Under the pieces are notes generated by a model that saw only the letters and a list, made by a program, of their open reading frames with translations, was not told the origin of the DNA and did not search any database. A DNA stretch of 64,000 nt. It comes from Pteria penguin. Lineage: Eukaryota; Mollusca; Bivalvia; Pterioida; Pteriidae. Where the stretch lies: assembly GCA_035048485.1 (NCBI GenBank), contig CM068588.1:26625118-26689117 (forward strand). Reading direction: 5' to 3'. Every line of letters begins with the position of its first letter. The stretch's first letter is position 1. Made by a program: the position numbers and the translations under genes. This document shows positions 27,611 through 39,452 of the stretch, piece by piece.

Positions 27611-27685
27611 CACTGATATGGTCGATGATCCCCAACATCCCTCCTTAAAGATGATAAAAACAAACAAACAAACAAACAAAACAAG
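27611..27685 (+). repeat. Dispersed 75-bp repeat with (AAAC)n tail, copy 1
   Basis: ATATGGTCGATGATCCCCAA, then CATCCCTCC, AAAGATGATAAAAAC and AAAC repeats. It is almost identical to 30053-30125. Confidence 0.85.
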
Positions 27686-28369
27686 TGACACTGTCATGGT
27701 TTGCATTTAGTCACCTACCAAATCCATTTTTCTCGATGTGGGCAACTTACGTCATACTTATATGACGTCATAGCAATCACAAAGTGTGTGCGTATGTTGA
27801 CGTTAATGTAGTTGCGATATTCCGTATAAAAGTCATCTACTTTCTAATATTATCTGCTTACTAAGGTCATCAGTCTACATATATTATCTGTCTTCTAATG
27901 TCACCTTCTACTTATGCCATCTACCTACCTATGACATCTGTCTTCTACGGTCATCAACCTACTAATGTTATCATTCTAATAATATCTTCTCTCTACTAAT
28001 GTCATATGTTTACTAGTCTAATGTCATCTTATCACTAATATAAGGTCATTTTTCTTCTGTGATCGTTCATTTACAATAAATAAATAAATGAATAAATGAA
28101 TAAATGAATAAATAAATAAATAAACAGATAAATATTTGTATAATAGAATAAAATAAAACATTCACAGCAAAAATGTGTATAGCAATGCTTTCATTTCGAC
28201 ATAAATCGTAAATGTACCAAGATTTCTTGGCGGCAGGGTAATAATGCACGCCGGCATACACACATCCTCACACGCATAGACCCCCCCCCCCAAAAAAAAC
28301 CCCAAAAAAACCAAACAAACAAACAAAAACGAAAAACAAAAACAAACTACTTTCAGGTTTAAATATTAA

Positions 28370-28498
28370 TGGCGGATCCAGAATTTCCAATAAGGGGGGA
28401 GGGGGGGGCACATGTGTAAGCCAAACTACTCGGTCATTTTTCGGGCCAAATCTGGATTATTAGTAAATATGTGGCGAAAAGGGGGGCTCTAAATCACT
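28370..28498 (+). mobile_element. Poly-G MITE, right end decayed
   Basis: TGGCGGATCCAGAATTTCC, then a poly-G tract, AAATCTGGATTATTAGTAAA and a second G run. It is collinear with the complete copy at 56471-56605. Confidence 0.75.
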
Positions 28499-30045
28499 GA
28501 AGATTCATGTAGAGTAGTAAAGACCATTAAAATAAATGTTCACATTTGAATTAAATTAATTGAAAAAATATCTGTGGAGAAATCAACAGTTTTTTTTTTT
28601 CATTTTCATTATCAAAAGTGGTTGCTAAAGCAACTTCATATGTGAATGCTTATGTATTACATATATTCAAATCAATTCATATCTACATTAAGTATGACTA
28701 ACATTGTTGAATGTCTATGTGGGGACATGTATGGTGTTATTACATCGTCAGATAAACTTGAAATTTTTCAAGGTCTTTGACTTCAAGGTCAAGTCCATGT
28801 CTTATTTTAGATTCAAATATCACTGAAACTTAGGATTTCTACATCTTTTATAAACAAATTTATTTATTTGTTTTTATAGTAATTTTGTTAGAAATATTTC
28901 CTATAAAAGTTGAAGCTTATGAGTAGGTAAAACATCTCGTTTTGTGATTGATTATTTTCTGATATCAAATGGGAGTCCTAGAAAAAAAATAAAACAATTT
29001 TTATTTTTTGCCCTTGTTTATAAATATGCATCAAAAATTCAGAATATCAAAGAAACGTAACAACTCTGCAACTTATCCAAACAAATTAAATGTGTATTTG
29101 ATTGTTAATTGCATGGGATTGATTTACTCCAATATTAATTGATTTCCTGAAAATGTTAATCTCTTATGCATGAAAAATCACAGAAATACTTAAAAATCAG
29201 TCAATTATATTTTGGTGACCTTGAAATTTGAAAGAATGACATTGAAAAAATTTCAAAGTCATTATTTCGTTGTTTTGTGTCTAATAGATGTACTTATGAA
29301 GCTGTGCATCAATAGAATGTAAGAGCAATAACGATACACTAACTACTCATCCTATTAATTAAAACTTTGATCAGATGTCACCATGGTAACCATATTAAAT
29401 GCTGTATTGTAAAAAGTTCGTGAGTTTCTCCATTTAATTTCAATAATTTTCTCGCAACTCTAGGATGATATTCAATAGCTGACAGGCATTGGTGCCCCTA
29501 GTCACTTTCAATTACAAAATTTTTAAACATAAAAACAAGCAAAACATGCAAAAATATCATCAAAACATTAAAAATATATAGTGCCATTTCAAGACATGTT
29601 TCATCCTACTCTTTGATTACATGTGTAAGTTGTATAAGAAGGAAAAACATAATTTTGTTAAATTAGTTCACTTATTAAGATTTAAAACATTGATAATGAA
29701 AATGGAAATTACCTGTTTTACCTGTTTCCATGGAAACGAGCAGCGTGAAAAATGCTTTGATTTCACACTTTTTTACATTCCTTGAATTTCAAACATGTTT
29801 ACCATGGCAACGGCAACCAAATTGGAAAAATTTAAGTTCAGATTTTTCTAAGTATTTCATATCTATCTTATATACAAAAAATCATTAAAATCCATGACAT
29901 TTCGTGGCCATCTGCTATTGAAATTTTCAGGTTTTTACACAAAATTTCTATTAAAAACAGACCTACTTGTTCCTCAGTTTTTCAAACTGCAGTAACAAAT
30001 AAAAAATAAAATCGAGGAACAAGTACTTTCACATTATATGTAAGT
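28499..30045. other. Intergenic, no gene seen
   Basis: Very AT-rich, with no conserved frame on either strand. Confidence 0.45.
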
Positions 30046-30052
30046 GTTGAAG

Positions 30053-30125
30053 ATATGGTCGATGATCCCCAACATCCCTCCATAAAGATGATAAAAACAA
30101 ACAAACAAACAAACAAAACAAGAGA
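30053..30125 (+). repeat. Dispersed 75-bp repeat with (AAAC)n tail, copy 2
   Basis: A near-identical partner of 27611-27685. A shorter related piece (GTAAGTGTTGAAGACATG) occurs near 31003. Confidence 0.85.
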
Positions 30126-30199
30126 AAAAAACCAAACCCCCAAAAAGCAAAATTTTACCTTGTTTCAAATTCGATTTATGACACACCATTTGGACCTAG

Positions 30200-30945
30200 G
30201 CAATAATACCGTGAAATATTGTTCAAATCAATGCAGGCAGTAGAAAGTTAAGGCCCGGACAAGAATATACCATGCATAAGCACTGAGACATTCACCTTTC
30301 ATATATGAACTTGTTTCAAGGTCATGCCACATCCTATGGACCTGCGAAACAATCATATGAAGTATTATTCTAGTACATATGGAAGGGGTAAAAAAAGGTA
30401 TGTCCCTGTCAAGGAATTACACATCATATGCACTGTGACCCTGACCTTGCAGATATGACCATGGTTCATAGATATAACACACATCACACTCTTAGGTCCT
30501 AGGCAACAATTTTGTGAAACATTGTTCAAATCCATGCAAGGGGTAAAAAGTTATTACCAGGACAAGAATTTAACTGACATAAGCATTGTGACCTTGACCT
30601 TGCATATATAACCTTGAAAAAGCAATAGGGTTCTCCTCCTGTCATAAGAAATCAGGGTATAAAGTTTTAAGTATTAGTATACATACTTTGGTCTGTATCT
30701 GGTTTACAATATGCTTTCTCAAAAATTTATTATCGTTGCCCCCAAAATGACATCAACCTTTGACCTTGATATTGAAAATGAATAGGGTTTGTCCTCGTGT
30801 CATAAGAAATTAGTGTACTAAGTTTGAAAGCCCTAGCCTAAACGGTATGGTCTTATCTTGTTTACAAGATGCGGACAGACCCACACACTCACAGAAGCAC
30901 AACGCTACCATAATACGTCCGTTTACGATGGGCATATAAGTAGCT
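30200..30945 (+). repeat. Interspersed repeat with TGACCTTGACC cores
   Basis: Repeated blocks read GTGAAATATTGTTCAAATC, then GTAAAAAGTTA and GACAAGAAT, with TGACCTTGACCTTGCATAT. The right end reads ACGTCCGTTTACGATGGGCA. The same element occurs inverted at 51000-51610. Confidence 0.75.
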
Positions 30946-31687
30946 AGGTCTGGTTTTAATTAGATTTATATGTAGCATACAGTTTTCACATTATGATTAT
31001 GTAAGTGTTGAAGACATGACCGATGAACCGGATCACTGATTTCTGATTTTTGGGCATTAATTGTATCATTTCTTAAATAGTATAAATAATTACAGTGTCT
31101 TGTTTTTCAAGACAGACTCGCGTTTCAAAACAAATTTTACTTTCCTTCATAAGGGAACATCTCTCCAAAGCCAAACAAAACATATACATACACAATAGAA
31201 ATACAACTAGATCTAAATAGATAAATTCAGAAAATTTGTTTTTAGAGATAAAATCGGGATCGAGATTTATGAAATTTCATAACCTGGAAAAATGTCACAT
31301 CTCAACAAAGTGGTGAGACACTAAACATTTTGTTCTGTGTATTTTAAATCACTTATATGTAGTGCATCACATTAACAATATCTACATTATAAATGTTGGT
31401 TTAATATCTAATATTCATAATTTGACATTATTGATAAAATAAGCATAATTTAACATAAATGTTGAAGGTCACTAGCAGTAAACTTGTTAACATATTAGCT
31501 GATTACTGTAGGCCTAGTATCATTACAGATTACAGCAGACTGTCATAAAAGCTTTTAAATGAAAAGTTAACAGGCACATTAAAACATTAAACTGTACTTT
31601 TACATTAATGGAGGATGTAGCAAATTTGCAGGTTGCGGACAACTTCTACTGCATGATATGAGGGACTCATCTTTTTTGATACATGTA

Positions 31688-32543
31688 ATCTTGCAAATGG
31701 CCATTTATTAATTATGCTGTTGTTTACTATTGCCACTCGCCAGAATCTTTTTAACCCTTCTTTATGTTATTCAGGTTTTTGTGATTTGACTCCCCCTGTA
31801 CATTAATAATCAAAGACACTGTACAAACCTTTGTTTCCTGCAGAATGCAGATCACAGATGATATCCATACATATTTTCCTTCATACTTGTGGACAAATTT
31901 CTATCATACACACCCTACAATACTGATAAATGTCCAGGTGAAAACAAGAACACAAATCCTCACTTTGATCACAGACATATTTCTATCAGGACAGAACTAC
32001 ATGTAGTCTTGTGAGTTAATCAGTTATAGTGTGTTTACAAATTCATTCATGATTGAGCAGGAAGATTGAACTAAAAAACCATAATAAAATCATTAGTATT
32101 TAGTATTATTCTTTGCACTAAAATTGTTTATATCCAGTAGTTGTATAAAAATTGTGGAATAAAACTAGTAAAGAATAAGTTTTACTTTAGTACAATTTGA
32201 ATTTCCCGCCCTTTGAAAACAAACTATAGTTATTTACATGTGTGCCACATGTTTAATTTTGAAACATGGCCATGATGGAAGTGAGGATAAGTGTTGTTGC
32301 TTTCACTTGGACATTTATCAGTTGGTAGGGGGTATATGATGGTAAAGTTTTCCACAAGCATGAAGGAAAATGTCTGGATATTATTGGTCACCTGCGTTCT
32401 GCAAGAAACAAAGGTTTGTGCAGTGTTTATGATCATAAGTGTCAAATCATGAAAACCCGAATAACGCAAAGAAAGACTGATAAGAGATTCTGGCGAGTGG
32501 CAATAATAAACAACAGCATAATAAATGGCCACATGCAAGAATC
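31688..32543. repeat. Long inverted duplication upstream of NDUFA5 exon 2
   Basis: The left arm (about 31688-31975) and right arm (about 32246-32543) are reverse complements over about 290 bases with moderate divergence, separated by about 270 bases. Shared blocks include CAAACCTTTGTTTC, GATAAATGTCCA and ATTGCCACTCGCCAGAATCT. Confidence 0.9.
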
Positions 32544-32566
32544 TCAAAACAAATTAATGAGAGACC

Positions 32567-32690
32567 ACCAATGAACCAATCCACAGGCACTTGACGCCAG
32601 TACATGTATGTGCCTCACAAAAAGTAGCTTGTCAGTGAGGCACATAAAACAATGGCGTTAAGTGCCTGACTGCCTGTGAACCAATCAGAT
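32567..32690. repeat. Foldback hairpin
   Basis: CAGGCACTTGACGCCA and TGTGCCTCAC on the left face GTGAGGCACA and TGGCGTTAAGTGCCTG on the right, with AATGAACCAATC pairing outside. The arms are about 50 bases each. Confidence 0.8.
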
Positions 32691-32855
32691 GTGCCATGAT
32701 CTTTTGGCTCAACAATCCTGTTAAAGTATTTGAGGATTTTGGAATTTGGCTTAGTGACATGCATGAATCATGTGAAATTGAATATGATGTATTTCTAGTA
32801 AAACTTTGATTTGACTGTCAAGTAAACAATGTCTATTATTCCTTCTTTTTTGCAG

Positions 32856-35800
32856 ACAACAGGCCTTACAGGCTTCAAAGTGGTGGAGAAACCTCATGTA
32901 GTAAGTAAAATAAAAAAGTCACAAAATTTAATACAATGTACTGTATTATTCATTGTAATTATACAAAATTTCTTAGTTTTTACCCTTCAAGAGCACTGAC
33001 CAACGTTGGCAATAACAGTTTTTTATCATAATTATGAACAAAATGTATGTGACGTTTGTAAATTTGAGAATTGTAATTCTTAATGCATTGCAACTTTTTA
33101 CATATCCATTTTGAATGTACTCATTGTCTTTTAATACTACTAACAGATTTTCAGTAGTAAAATTTGAAGAAAATTTTTGGTATATCCTTAAAGGTTTTTA
33201 ATGATATACATGTTTCGCAAAGTATTACGATCTTTAAACAATGTAAATATACTGTAGTTTCTACAGATTTGTTAAGCTTGGCAGAGGAAATCTCATATCA
33301 TAGACGGAACATTAAACAAATGTCAATCTACAAATACACTAGGAAAAGAAAATGAAATCTTGACAATGAAAATTTTTTTACTACTTCTAGGATAATCATA
33401 ATAACTAATCTTGCACATTTGGAAATTTGCGTTTTTCTTCATTCCAGGTACTTGCTGACCTTTATCGTAAAATAATGGTGACAATGGTGAAGATACCTCA
33501 CCAAGCTCCTTACAGACAAAATACAGAGCCTATCATACGCCATAGATGGTCCATGGTTGAAAATGTAAGTAACATCTATTCTTAGACAGAATTATCATAG
33601 ATGAACTTGATCTCTAGCCTTTCCATTTGGGATGTCAAGATCAGATTTCTTCTTCCATTTCCAAGTGTACTCATAGACCGAGCATTATACTGCATGACTT
33701 ACAACTCATAAACTTTATGATTATACTAAGGCCCCCCAAAATATAGTCTCTTTCTCTTCCTCCAGGCATAACAAAGTAGCACTACTGGGTCCAAAAACCC
33801 CTGAGAATCCCGTTTTTCACTGCAAAACTCTGCAACACCCTGAAAAACTCTGAAAAACACTGAAGTCTGCCTGAAAAACTCTGACAGCCCTGATAAACAC
33901 TGAAAAACTCTGAAGTCTACCCTGAAAAACTCTGAAAAACACTGACGACCCTGAAAAACTCTGACGCCACTGAAAAACTCTGCAAAACTCTGAAAAACAC
34001 CGACACCTGCTGAGATGCCCTCCGGCCGTGCGAAAGCGGCCTCGCGTACTTCTATACGGTCCCTTTTATAATATAAGCCCGTAAAATGGTTCCCTGTTAT
34101 CTATATATGACCTTTAATAAGTATTAAATGTGATGAATTTATAAGCGGGGAATAAGAAAAAAAACCCGCATTTTTTACCATTTGTCAAGGACTTATTTTA
34201 ACGATTTTTATAGATAAAATTACTAAGATATTGTTCCTATTCTGACATGACCTTGAATTAAGGTCCCTAAAATCTATATGCTATCTTTGATTCTTTTACT
34301 TGTACATGTAACACGAAGATTTGTCATGACCTTGACCTAATGTCCATGAAACCCACATGCATTCTTTGATTTGCTGAAAAATGTAACCCAATTTTTTACC
34401 TTTAACATCAGACATTGAGTAATGTTGGTGTCAAGATAATAAAACACAGCAACATGAATTTGTATACTAAATAGTGTCATCCATTTCCTAAAGATGTGTG
34501 ATGACCTTGATTCCAAAGTGAATGAAAATGTAAATATAGTTTTCTGTGCAGAAAAACATTGTACCATTTTGCTAGGGTTTGGATACCATTACATAGTATT
34601 AGAACAAAAGCATTTCTGAAATTACTTGTATGTACCATTTTAAATTTATACTGGTATTTCTATTGATACTGTGATGAAAAGAAACTTTTTTATTTCAAAG
34701 CACCTTGGCAGTCGACCCAAAATAGATATTTAGAGCATTTTTTGTTACCCAACATTGTAAAAACACTTCAGTTTGAAAAATACAAGGATTTATCCCATTT
34801 TGTCAGATCATGATGTAGATAAAATACCCATAGATCATTTTGAAACGGACACAATAAAGTTAGAAATACAGCATTAAAACTGGATCAATAACAAAAAGAT
34901 CTTTTTTGAAGTTTTATTCTTCATGAATATTTGTATCAGGGGTACAGTAATTTGTTTGCTGTACAATGTATTCTAATCTCAGTCTTGATTTATTTTCTTC
35001 CTTATGCCGTTAGGGGTTTATATACATATATTGTACAGGTTGCATGTAAAGATTACTCTTGATTCTATCCATTATATCTGCTTTTTGGACAGATTTCTAA
35101 GTCCATTCTATGAATTGGTGATGTCCATCTGGCTGTCTGGCGTCAACAATATGTGTTTAGCTTGATCTCTAGCATACTGATAATGATACAAACTTGTTGA
35201 GTTTGTAGACATTGATGAGTTCTTTCAAACCAAAACAAAATTTGGTGACCTTGACCTCAGTTTTACACTTCAGTGAATACAGTTTGATTTTGCATTTAGC
35301 TTTATTTCTTGAATACCATTAATGATACCAACTTCAAACTTCTGGCATCATCTTCAAACTGAAAGAGACATGTTTCTGGATAAGATCCTACAGATAGGCT
35401 ATAATGTTATACTTTGCAATCCAGTTATACCATCTTTGACAGTTTCTTGTCATTTGATTTGTTTGTTAGTCTTACTGTCAGTAATCTATGTTCGTTTTTA
35501 TAGGTTGTTCATGTAAATGAATTAGAGAAAGCTATAGGTGATGGACAAATAGAGGAAGTCATAGCTCAGGTAAATATATATAACTCTCTATCACCAGTAA
35601 ATAAATACATTTAAATCTTTAAGATAAATCCTTGTATAAAAATTTGAAAATATATCATGGGTAAATCATATGTTAAAGGTCTCCAGGAATTTGCATATTT
35701 TATGTGCAAGTCTTGGGTAATTTTGTGTGATAAATTTAAAAGTCTAAAACCTGTATAAAAGTTTTATTCTGCAAGATGATGAAATCTGATTTTACACTAA

Positions 35801-36053
35801 ATTTATAGAGCCCAACATGGATCCAGGTAAACTCATCTTGATGTATGACATGATCACACTAACCAAAATTAAAATGTTAAACAAAATATATAAATCTTTC
35901 ACAATGCATTTTAATATCAAAGTTTACACCATGTCTTGTCTTTCACAGGCTAGAAGAGAATTGGTTCTTTCTAGACATATGTTAGCATCACGTGCGTGGG
36001 AATCTCCTATAGAGGAAGCGCCAGCTAACCAATGGAAATGGCCCCCAACGTAA
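32856..36053 (+). CDS. NDUFA5: NADH dehydrogenase 1 alpha subcomplex subunit 5 (complex I B13), exons 2-5
   Basis: This is an accessory subunit of mitochondrial complex I on the matrix arm. Four exons join in frame, all phase 0: 32856-32900 (TTGLTGFKVVEKPHV), 33448-33564 (starts VLADLYRKI), 35504-35569 (VVHVNELEKAIGDGQIEEVI) and 35949-36053 (ends PANQWKWPPT, stop TAA). Each has a clear AG acceptor, and internal donors are GTAAGT or GTAAAT. The TTGL start, the GQIEEVI block and the QWKWP end are hallmarks of the family. The assembled part is 110 residues, close to the family length of about 115. The missing first exon should encode only a few residues; two candidates, ATG at 31292 (donor 31313) and ATG at 32266 (donor 32281), cannot be separated by eye. 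Intron 3 holds a short tandem repeat. Confidence 0.95.
33815..34012. repeat. Tandem repeat in NDUFA5 intron
   Basis: Short units of CCTGAAAAACTCTGAAAAACAC type repeat about eight to ten times between the exons at 33448 and 35504. Confidence 0.85.
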
Positions 36054-36199
36054 TACCGCTCAACAGTGTCTATTACAAACAATGTTGATAAACTGAAAGA
36101 CTTCTACAGACTAATGTTTGCATTTTACAATATATTATTACATGTATGGGTATATATTGTCTGTTTGGATAAAAACAATGAGTATTTATTTATGCAGAT

Positions 36200-36319
36200 A
36201 ATAAAATACACTGAAACCTCTAGTCATCTCATGTGTACATGGAAGTAAATTGCTTAGCATTTCCTTTGAAGTACCTAAAGTATTTCCTGGGCAGGTTTGA
36301 TCTGTAGCATTGCAATAAA
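36200..36319 (+). promoter_or_regulatory. Polyadenylation signals of NDUFA5
   Basis: Two AATAAA hexamers, at 36200-36205 and 36314-36319, lie 150-270 bases after the NDUFA5 stop codon. Either could end a short 3'UTR. Placement is by motif only. Confidence 0.5.
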
Positions 36320-38890
36320 AATCTAATCTGACAATCCCAAAGGTCAGATTGAGGATTCTTAGATCTTTAAGGCATTTTATTGTCTTACATCTCCTTATTC
36401 GTTCATAGATGTGATTGTAACAAAAGGTCCTGTATTATGGTATACAGATAATCACTTACTTTTCACATCACTTTATTTTTGCTAGGGCATCACTTCAGAT
36501 ACATATGCATGTATATTTAATAGACACAACGACAAGAAGTCATATATTTTTTATTTTACTAGTCAGTTTAAGGATAGCAAAAACTTTTTTTTTCTCTGTG
36601 GAGTCATACAAGTGAATTTATGTGCAAATGTAGTCTACGTAAAGAAAAAGTGATTTACAGTACCTCAGAGCATCAAACAGCTCTCATTGCTTTAAGTGGG
36701 CCTGTTGCATATAGTCAAAATGTTATGGCGTTACACCAAGTACATGCCATAACCACTTGGATTAAATAATCTTTGGGTGGTGTTAGCAGTAAAGAGAGTA
36801 TTTCATTTTTATTATCACAGTGAATTAAAGGCTACATTGTTGTCTTTCAGTTTATGAACAGGAAGGTTTCAACCTTTAACCATAGCCCTTGGTCATATTT
36901 GCCAATGTATTTAGAGATCATTACAATGGTTATCTCCAAATCATTTCAACTGAGCAACCAGTAACTTCTGTCATTGTTTAAGTTTTATGCAAACATACAT
37001 GTCGTACCACCTTAGCAAAGTAAAATGTGTGTATGTGTACACTGTTCAGGAAAAGTCTGTGAAATATGGTTAACAATGCCATGTCAAGCACTAGCTTGGA
37101 AATGTGCATCAACGCCACTGATAGATGTATGTTTCCAAGCAAATATGATATGAGCAATCAGCTCTATCAAACTTTAAAGTTTTTGGCTGATTGTAACAAT
37201 TTCGGAATATAGATTGGTGATGTTTATCCGTCTATCTACGTTTTGGTTAAAGTTTCTGGTTGAAGCAAAATCTCAGCAACTAAGTGGAGTATACACATAA
37301 AAATTAAAACATAGGTTCCTTATGATCAGACCTTTTAAATTATGCCATGACTTTTGGCCTAGTGACCTTGACCTACTTTTAAAAAATTAACTTTGGATAT
37401 ATCTCTTTAATCAATAGGTGTATTGTTTTGATACTTCACACATTAGTTCTTTATAGTAAGCACGTTAAATTGATACCATGACTTTTGACCTTGTGACCTT
37501 GACCTTGTTTCAAAGCCTTGCATTCCAGCCATACTGTCTTAAGCGTTTCTTGTTCCTGAAGAGTATGATGGAGTTATTTCTGAGAGATTTCGGATGTATC
37601 CTTGTATTCTACTTAATTAACGATTTAATGACCTCCTTTGAGGGTTTAGTGCAGCACAACCATTACAAATATGACATCCATGATCTAAGACATAAAAGCA
37701 AGCACCACAAAACTTGCCATTTTCATTTATTGAAGCACATCTGTATCACCTAAAGGTCATACTGACATGACCTCTTACAGAAGGTGGGTGGATTGTTATC
37801 AAGAAGACATATTAACACCTTCATTTGTAAGTCCATTCAGGTGCTCAATTATGCATATTTTTCTTTCATTGTTGACACTTTTTGGAGACATCACTCTGTG
37901 TATTACATAATCTTTATGATGTGAGTAAAACCATACTGGTTTTTCTGGGTGAAACGTCAAGGTCATGCATGGCAATGCTTTGCATTGTGGGCCTCTTGAT
38001 GGAAGTGTGTTGTACAGGAGTGAAGTCTCATGCATGTATTTCAATTAATTAGTATACACTGATAAAATTAATTTGTTTGTTTTACGTTAAATCAAGATCA
38101 TTGCATTTACATTGTCATATCATCTGCTTGATGCATTGCACAGAAATTTAAATCTGTGCAAGACCCACATGAAGTCTATAGTGATGCAAGATCTGCATTT
38201 TAAGTGTCTCTTACAAATGATAGGACACTGAATGGCCAACTGTGGGACTCAAACCTGGGATCTTCCAGTCGTGAACAAGCACTTAACCAATTGAGCTACA
38301 ATGTCTCTGATTTAATTAAAATACATTTTTCATTACATAAAAGTTTATCGCATGAAGATATTTTATGAAGTGTGTAGTCTGAAAAATCAGATTGAATACC
38401 CACCTCTGATGCTCATTTGGACAGTTTGGGGTGGATATTTTGTCAGAATATGTACCCATAAGAACGTATGGAATCATGATGTCACCTATACTAGGTTATG
38501 AAAAATTTACTTTATGCTACTAACTACTGATGGAATCCTCATGAGTTGATGTAACCTCATATAATACCCAGTATACTGTTATTAAGTTATAAAAAGAAAA
38601 AAAATAATCGTCATTTTTCAAAAATATTTCTGGAAAATATGTGGCGTAATAATGTGAATACAATATAGTAAGATGGCATAGTAGCAAATGATAACATAAA
38701 AATCAAGTGCTGCATATACAATGTGTAAGATGAATGTATATATTGTCCATAGATGTACACTATAATTTTTTTGGTATATTTGTACACCTCAATCCTAGAC
38801 CATGTTTGTGTGACATATGGTATATACCAGTACATGTGTATATACATATACAAGAATGTAAAGCAGAAACAATACAACATAAACCTCACT
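36320..38890. other. Convergent intergenic region between NDUFA5 and GTF3C6
   Basis: Contains TGACCTTGACC-bearing repeat pieces near 37360 and 37490 and a tRNA-like sequence at 38221. No gene is supported; a 91-codon plus-strand frame at 37478 is repeat-derived. Confidence 0.45.
38221..38310 (-). mobile_element. tRNA-like sequence (SINE head or tRNA pseudogene)
   Basis: The minus strand carries TGTAGCTCAATTGGTTAAG (box A) and CAGGTTTGAGTCCCAC (box B) about 35 bases apart. The expected acceptor-stem halves do not pair, so this is probably tRNA-derived repeat DNA and not a working tRNA gene. Confidence 0.6.
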
Positions 38891-38929
38891 CATTGTTATT
38901 CACAATCAGTAATAACATCCACGATATTG

Positions 38930-39150
38930 CTACTTCATGTCACACCAGTACCACCTCGAGTCAGGATGTTATCATTTCATATCAACCATTTCCAAATACT
39001 GTCAAACCAGTGTCACACCATGTCACAGACATTACCATCATGTCACCAGTGCCACCCCTTGTAATAGACAGTACCATTTCAGGACAACCATTACCACTTA
39101 ATGCTACACCAGTGCTACCTGTGTCACCATCATAACCATCTGACAGTGGT
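38930..39150. repeat. Degenerate repeat beside GTF3C6 3' end
   Basis: Recurrent CACCAGTGCCACC, CATGTCACAG and CAACCATT motifs at irregular spacing of about 45-55 bases. The repeats explain a 133-codon plus-strand frame here. Confidence 0.5.
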
Positions 39151-39452
39151 CAGTGCTCCCCTTTTCCGTAACTAGCACCTTCATGTGTCTATGCTACCTC
39201 CTCATGGCATAACCAGTATCCCTTATTACAATTTATGCCATGTTACATTTCATTTCATCACAGTTAATGCTCTCTCATACTAAAGCTTGTGTCACTTCCA
39301 GTTGCATCAAATGCCACTTTTTGTAGTATCATCTCTATTATCTAGATATGCCCTTGAAACACTTTACACCAACACACAAGTTCTGCAACACTGTTCCAGT
39401 TTCAACCATTCATTATAGCTACTGTGCGCTGTACAAGTGCTCAGTATTATTT

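Larger units (their letters stand above)
25551..28045. repeat. Minisatellite E, 17 bp unit
   Basis: More than a hundred units of TACCTACTAATGTCATC. Variants (TATCTACTTATGTATTC and others) recur at regular intervals, suggesting higher-order units of about 51-68 bp. A SINE interrupts it at 25839-25982, and the right end is degenerate and broken by a dispersed repeat near 27611. Confidence 0.97.

Noticed and set aside
17098..28045. CRISPR-like or repeat-protein arrays
   Set aside because: Repeats are contiguous or nearly so, with no unique spacers and no cas genes, in a eukaryotic genome; they are minisatellites.
38221..38310. Functional tRNA gene (-)
   Set aside because: A and B boxes are present, but the acceptor-stem halves do not pair, so it is tRNA-derived repeat DNA.
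38734..39135. 133-codon plus-strand frame
   Set aside because: It runs through a degenerate repeat beside GTF3C6 and shows no conserved motif.
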